The position numbers and the translations under genes were made by a program. The notes beneath the pieces are model-generated. The model worked only from the letters and a program-made list of their open reading frames with translations, was not told the origin of the DNA and did no database searches. From Gigaspora rosea (Eukaryota; Glomeromycota; Glomeromycetes; Diversisporales; Gigasporaceae), in NCBI GenBank assembly GCA_003550325.1, contig QKWP01001984.1, forward strand, positions 31,568 through 95,567: a stretch of DNA of 64,000 bases, given 5' to 3'. This document shows, piece after piece, positions 60,209 to 64,000 of this stretch (positions within the stretch are counted from its first letter, which is position 1; the number at the start of each line of letters is the position of its first letter).

Positions 60209-60904
60209 TTCCACCTGCCAACGCAATAATACTAATTATTGTTATTTCTGTATTTATTATTTTAATAAGAAACTATTAAACTGAGAGCACAAGAAAAAAC
60301 TATAAGTTTCTCTTGTACTTAGTGAGCAACTATAAAGTTGTATTTTTTTTGACAAGCTTAATATATTTGCTCTTTTACCCAATTTGGATTAAATAATCAT
60401 GTAAATGCATTTTTGACAACTGCAGTCTAATTATTTCTATATAGTGCATCTAATAAGTTGCAATTATATGTTTTGTTGTAAGTCAAGTCAATTCTATAAT
60501 ATTACTATTTTCAACAACTAAAACATGTTCCTCTGTGATATTTTAGCTTTGTTTCTTAAATGCTAGCCATTATAACCAAGTATTAAGAAATACTTATGTA
60601 AAGATAAAGAAAGTATATTTGTCAAAAAAAAGCAAATATCAAAATATAAGGTAGATAGGGGTAATTTGACGAACTTAACAATGCAATCAAGTAAACTTTT
60701 TACTAATCAATGTAAGACTTTTGATAATTAAAGGCATGAATCTATGCCATATTTAAAAGAGATCTATGAAAAAAAACAAAGGCATGACTAAACAAACCAG
60801 TATAAAAATCATCGCCTTGCATATGGTACCTAAAATATGCAGATTTACGATCAAAGGGTAATTTGACGAATTTCGAATTACGAATAAAAAAAAAATTTAC
60901 TTCA
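60209..60904. other. Non-coding stretch
   Basis: GGGTAATTTGACGAA occurs twice (about 60659 and 60856). No gene seen. Confidence 0.4.
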
Positions 60905-61812
60905 CTATTTTTTTTTGGCAACCTTTTTGCTTGTAAGAGTCTTCTGGGCTCTTTTTTCAGCTTTTTGTGCCAAAAGTAGCTCCTGTTCAGCTTTTTTTGG
61001 GCTGCGGCTTCTTTTTTTTGGCTTGCTTCCTCCGATTTTTATTTTGCTTCCTTGTTCAACTCCTCTAACTGATGCCAACTTTCTTCACTAATAAGAAGTC
61101 AAGAAAAAGGAAGTGTTTTTCTTTTTTTTTTCAGAGAAGGAAGATCAAACTTTGGCTGGTCTTCTGTAGTAATCTGTAAACTTTCTACAGAAGTACGAGA
61201 AACTGGGTATTTGAGAGCTAAACAAAAGGAGCACGTCCCAGGATTTTTTGTAAGCATCTAGTTCTTCATTTATTGAAGAAATTTGTGACTTCAATAAATT
61301 TTTTTCATTCTTTAGCCTTGTATTTTTTTCAACCAATATATTAACATTCATTCAGGTAGAATGTTTATGATTTGAATTCACCGAGATTGGAATTCGTGAA
61401 GGCAGTTCGACGAGTTTTTCAGAAGGTTGGCTACATGAAGTTAAAATATCAAATTGTTCAGTTAATAACGAAGGGTCTAAACGGTCAGAACTAATATCTT
61501 TCAGGTCAAATGGCCAAATTCCCATCGCTTTATAGGCATTGCAAATAGCCTGTGGCATGTAAGTTTCAAGAAAGGTGCGTCCAAAGACTCTTGCGAAGGT
61601 TTGTTTGGTCACTACTATTCCATTATTTTCATTACCACATTTCTCACAGCCTTTATTATATTTTGTTTTAGTTTTGCGAAAGGAATTTCTGACGGTTGCA
61701 AGATGTGTGTAATATGCGGTGGGAGTGCGTAAAGAAGGATGCCATTGTTACAGCAAAAATCGACGACTGTATAACTAATGTGACTTTTATGGCCATTTAA
61801 CATCATCAGCAA
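60905..61812 (-). pseudogene. Pogo/Tigger-like (DDE_1) transposase, C-terminal remnant
   Basis: On the minus strand the reading gives LNGHKSHISYTVVDFCCNNG, then ILLYALPPHITHILQPSE and FAKLKQNI (about 61650-61800). After a frame change comes VTKQTFARVFGRTFLETYMP and AYKAMGIWPFDLKDIS, the C-terminal part of a DDE_1 domain. A Lys/Glu-rich coiled region follows, ending in QKKAEQELLLAQKAEKRA and KKVAKKK with a stop at about 60905. The N-terminal HTH/CENP-B part is missing: homology is cut at about 61812 by unrelated repeats. Stops (for example after HKHST at 61350) and at least one frameshift make it non-functional. Confidence 0.75.
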
Positions 61813-62372
61813 AATAAATATATGAAATATTTCAAAAGATATTGCATACTGAAATCTTTCAAAGAATTGCGATCGATGCGAAATCTTTCGAAATATGCGC
61901 AATCTTTGAAAGATTTCGGCATGCATTTCTTTCGAAATATTTTAAAATATATTGCGAAATACTGCGAAATAGGCCAAATAAAAAAATGCAACCCTCTGCC
62001 TAATTATCCCTTCAAGGGTCGCAGGAGGTAATATTTCACATATTATCATTTAAATCTGCAATATTTTGCAAAATTTCGCAAAATTACGAATTTTTTTTAA
62101 AATTTTCGCAATTGAATATAAAATTTTATATTTTTTTATTTATTATTATATAAATTACATTTTTAAATTAAATATATATTTTTAATTAATATTACATATT
62201 TTATTATAATAAATGCATATATAATTTATTAATAACTTTATTTTTTAAAAAATTTAAAAATTACAAATATAAAGCAAAATAATAATAGCATTTTTATTAA
62301 AAAATTAAAAAAAAAAAGACAAAAAAAAGTAGCATTATTTATATATAAAAAAAACAAAACAAAAAAAAAGTT
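61813..62372. other. Inserted repeat and AT-rich stretch
   Basis: GAAATCTTTC/GAAAGATTTC and TTTCGAAATAT words recur in both orientations at 61825-61980 and interrupt the transposase. The remainder is A/T low complexity. No gene seen. Confidence 0.5.
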
Positions 62373-62946
62373 TTACGCGTCATAATTAGGTTCTTCTTGT
62401 TCTTCATCAGATCTATAATCTATATTTTTTGTCGAAGTTGTAGATCTTTCATCTTTTTAAATATATTCAAAATTTCTAAAATTTGAACACAATGCAAAAA
62501 ATCGCAAATTTTTAAGAAATTTTAAATATACTCGCCTTTTCTTAGCCTTTTTGTTGCCTAAAAAATATTTTTTCAAATAAAAATTCAATTTAAAAATTTT
62601 AAAAAAATTTATATTTTAAAATATAAACTTACTTTTTTGGAGAATTGCAAAGGTCGTTTGAGATAATTAGACGTATCCTATAAATTTTTTAAATGTTTAA
62701 AATAATTATAAAAAAATGTGATAATATTTCTATATAATCTATGTATAAATATACTCGTTCGAATTCTTCTAATTGTTCTCCAACTTCTTCTGGTTCGTTT
62801 CTTTCTTTTAATTCTTCTGGTTCATTTCTTTCTTCTAATTCTTCTGGTTTGTTCCTTTCTTCTATATCCTCCGAAACTAATGTCAAAAACGAATCACATC
62901 GTTCTAACATTCACTTTATTTCGAAAAATTGAACAAATTTTTAGTA

Positions 62947-63006
<60 letters not shown>

Positions 63007-63869
63007 TTGATATCTTTCAAGATCTTATCTTCAGAAATCGTTAACTTTTCGTAGTTTTGGCTAAGAATAGATTTGTATACCGCCATTGCGTATGCAGTCT
63101 TGTGGTCAGTTGTTTTTCCAGCAGGCCAAATCCTATTTAAAATTCGAACAACGTAAGTATCATTTTCATCAGAACTATTCGCAACTCTTGCAAAAAGAAG
63201 CTTAAAACAATTCTTCATCTTTTTCGATCTCTTCCAATTCAAAACTTCTTCAGGTTTCGCCTTGGTGTTAATAGGGTCTAAAAGATTACCAAAAATAGAA
63301 AGCATAGAGTCTTTAGTTTTAGTGGTTAAAGTGCTTCGCAACAACCTAACTTTTTTCAAAAGCTAAAAATTTTTTAAAATAGAAAATAATAACGTATTTA
63401 ATATTTTCGAATAAATTTGAATATTTTTAAAAAAAAATAAATAAATTTTTACAGGTCTATGAAGATTCTTCGCATAATAAGCCTTCCAATCTTTCTCTGA
63501 CAATCTTCGTATGAATTCATGACTATACTCCCTAAAATAGTCCTCCGCTCCTCTCTTGAGTTCTGCATCCATAGAATAGATGGAGTTGTCTAACAACTCA
63601 TTGGCAATTCCTTTAATGCTTTGCTAATTATAAAAAAATTGTTAGAATAAAATATAAAAAATTAAAATAAAATATAAAAAATTAAAATAAATATTAAAAA
63701 AATTAAAAAAAAATTACCTCAAAGAAAGCCTTTTTATTCTTTGCGTCGTATTCTCAGCAAAATTGTCTTCGAGTCTTTTCATTCGCTCTTTAAGCTGATC
63801 CACTTTCGAACCAATTCGCTTAACATGGTGAAGAAGTTCACCCTGGTTCTCTAATAGCTTAGAGATCAT
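62373..63869 (-). CDS. Probable multi-exon gene of unknown function
   Basis: Likely exons, minus strand: 63869-63718 (MISKLLENQGELLHHVKRIG..., coiled-coil-like), 63623-63453 (NSIYSMDAELKRGAEDYFRE...EKDWKAYYAKNLHRP) and 63362 to about 63008 (LLKKVRLLRSTLTTKTKDSM...RIWPAGKTTDHKTAYAMAVY...). Possible short exons follow: 62876-62755 (9-residue EERNEPEEL repeats), 62677-62633, 62557-62532 (KKAKKRR-type basic) and 62452-62373 (acidic end SDEEQEEPNYDA). Donors GTAATT, GTAAAA, GTATAT and GTAAGT and acceptors TTAG/ATAG fit. Exon 1 does not join exon 2 in phase (a shift near GCTGAGAATACG), and the phases of the last exons do not all agree. It may be a pseudogene or contain sequence errors. I do not recognise the family. 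A basic patch suggests a nuclear protein. Confidence 0.45.
62947..63003. repeat. (TAA)n microsatellite
   Basis: About 19 TAA triplets. Read on the minus strand as TTA they extend exon 3 of the gene at 62373-63869 as poly-Leu, or they lie at the start of an intron. Confidence 0.9.
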
Positions 63870-64000
63870 TGTGTGTGATACTTTATTTAAAATTAAATTA
63901 TAATTAATGAAATATTTAAAAAATAAAAAAATAATTAAAAAATATAATTTTAAATTAAATTAACAACCTTCGAAAGTTCGCGCAGGTTCAGGTGAACCTG
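63870..64000. other. Window edge
   Basis: AT-rich sequence upstream of the minus-strand gene. The last 25 bases (CGCAGGTTCAGGTGAACCTG) contain AGGTTC/GAACCT words like the hAT subterminal arrays, but the end is cut off. Confidence 0.3.

Overview
The window is a very AT-rich, transposon-saturated piece of a filamentous fungal genome. I infer an arbuscular mycorrhizal fungus (Glomeromycotina, Rhizophagus/Gigaspora-like). The grounds are a TKL-type kinase gene with the zinc-ribbon signature seen in that group's expanded kinomes, a many-exon secreted/membrane protein with short AT-rich introns, and decayed Tnp2, Helitron, MULE-FAR1 and pogo transposases of the kinds abundant there. No homology search was possible, so family names rest on motifs read by eye.

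Layout. 0-6.5 kb: a CACTA/Tnp2 transposase pseudogene interrupted by small inverted-repeat elements, then a Helitron Rep/Pif1 helicase pseudogene on the minus strand. 6.8-10 kb: a TIR element holding a non-autonomous hAT element. 10.6-18.6 kb: Tc1/mariner-like MITEs, a diverged tandem array and a near-perfect palindrome. 19.2-23.6 kb: a MULE with a broken FAR1-type transposase. 24.6-41 kb: gene-poor, with foldback elements, three poly-A retroposon insertions with target-site duplications, two hAT elements and an alternating-palindrome array containing an assembly gap.

42.1-51.1 kb is the genic island. A 10-exon gene encodes a predicted 959-residue secretory-pathway membrane protein; its second intron has been enlarged by a hAT element. 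It is followed by a 4-exon kinase gene (708 residues) built from three tandem copies of a zinc-ribbon plus kinase N-lobe exon and one C-lobe exon. 53-59.8 kb: a second copy of the palindrome-array hAT family, split by about 4.6 kb of foreign DNA. 60.9-64 kb: a pogo/DDE_1 remnant and a probable multi-exon gene on the minus strand.

Four hAT-like elements have perfect 8-bp target-site duplications and a fifth has 7 of 8 bases. Each family carries its own array of short subterminal motifs. Many premature stops in the transposase relics fit C-to-T or G-to-A changes. The best candidates for something undescribed are the modular kinase gene, the hAT family with an internal array of alternating palindromes, and the paired foldback families.
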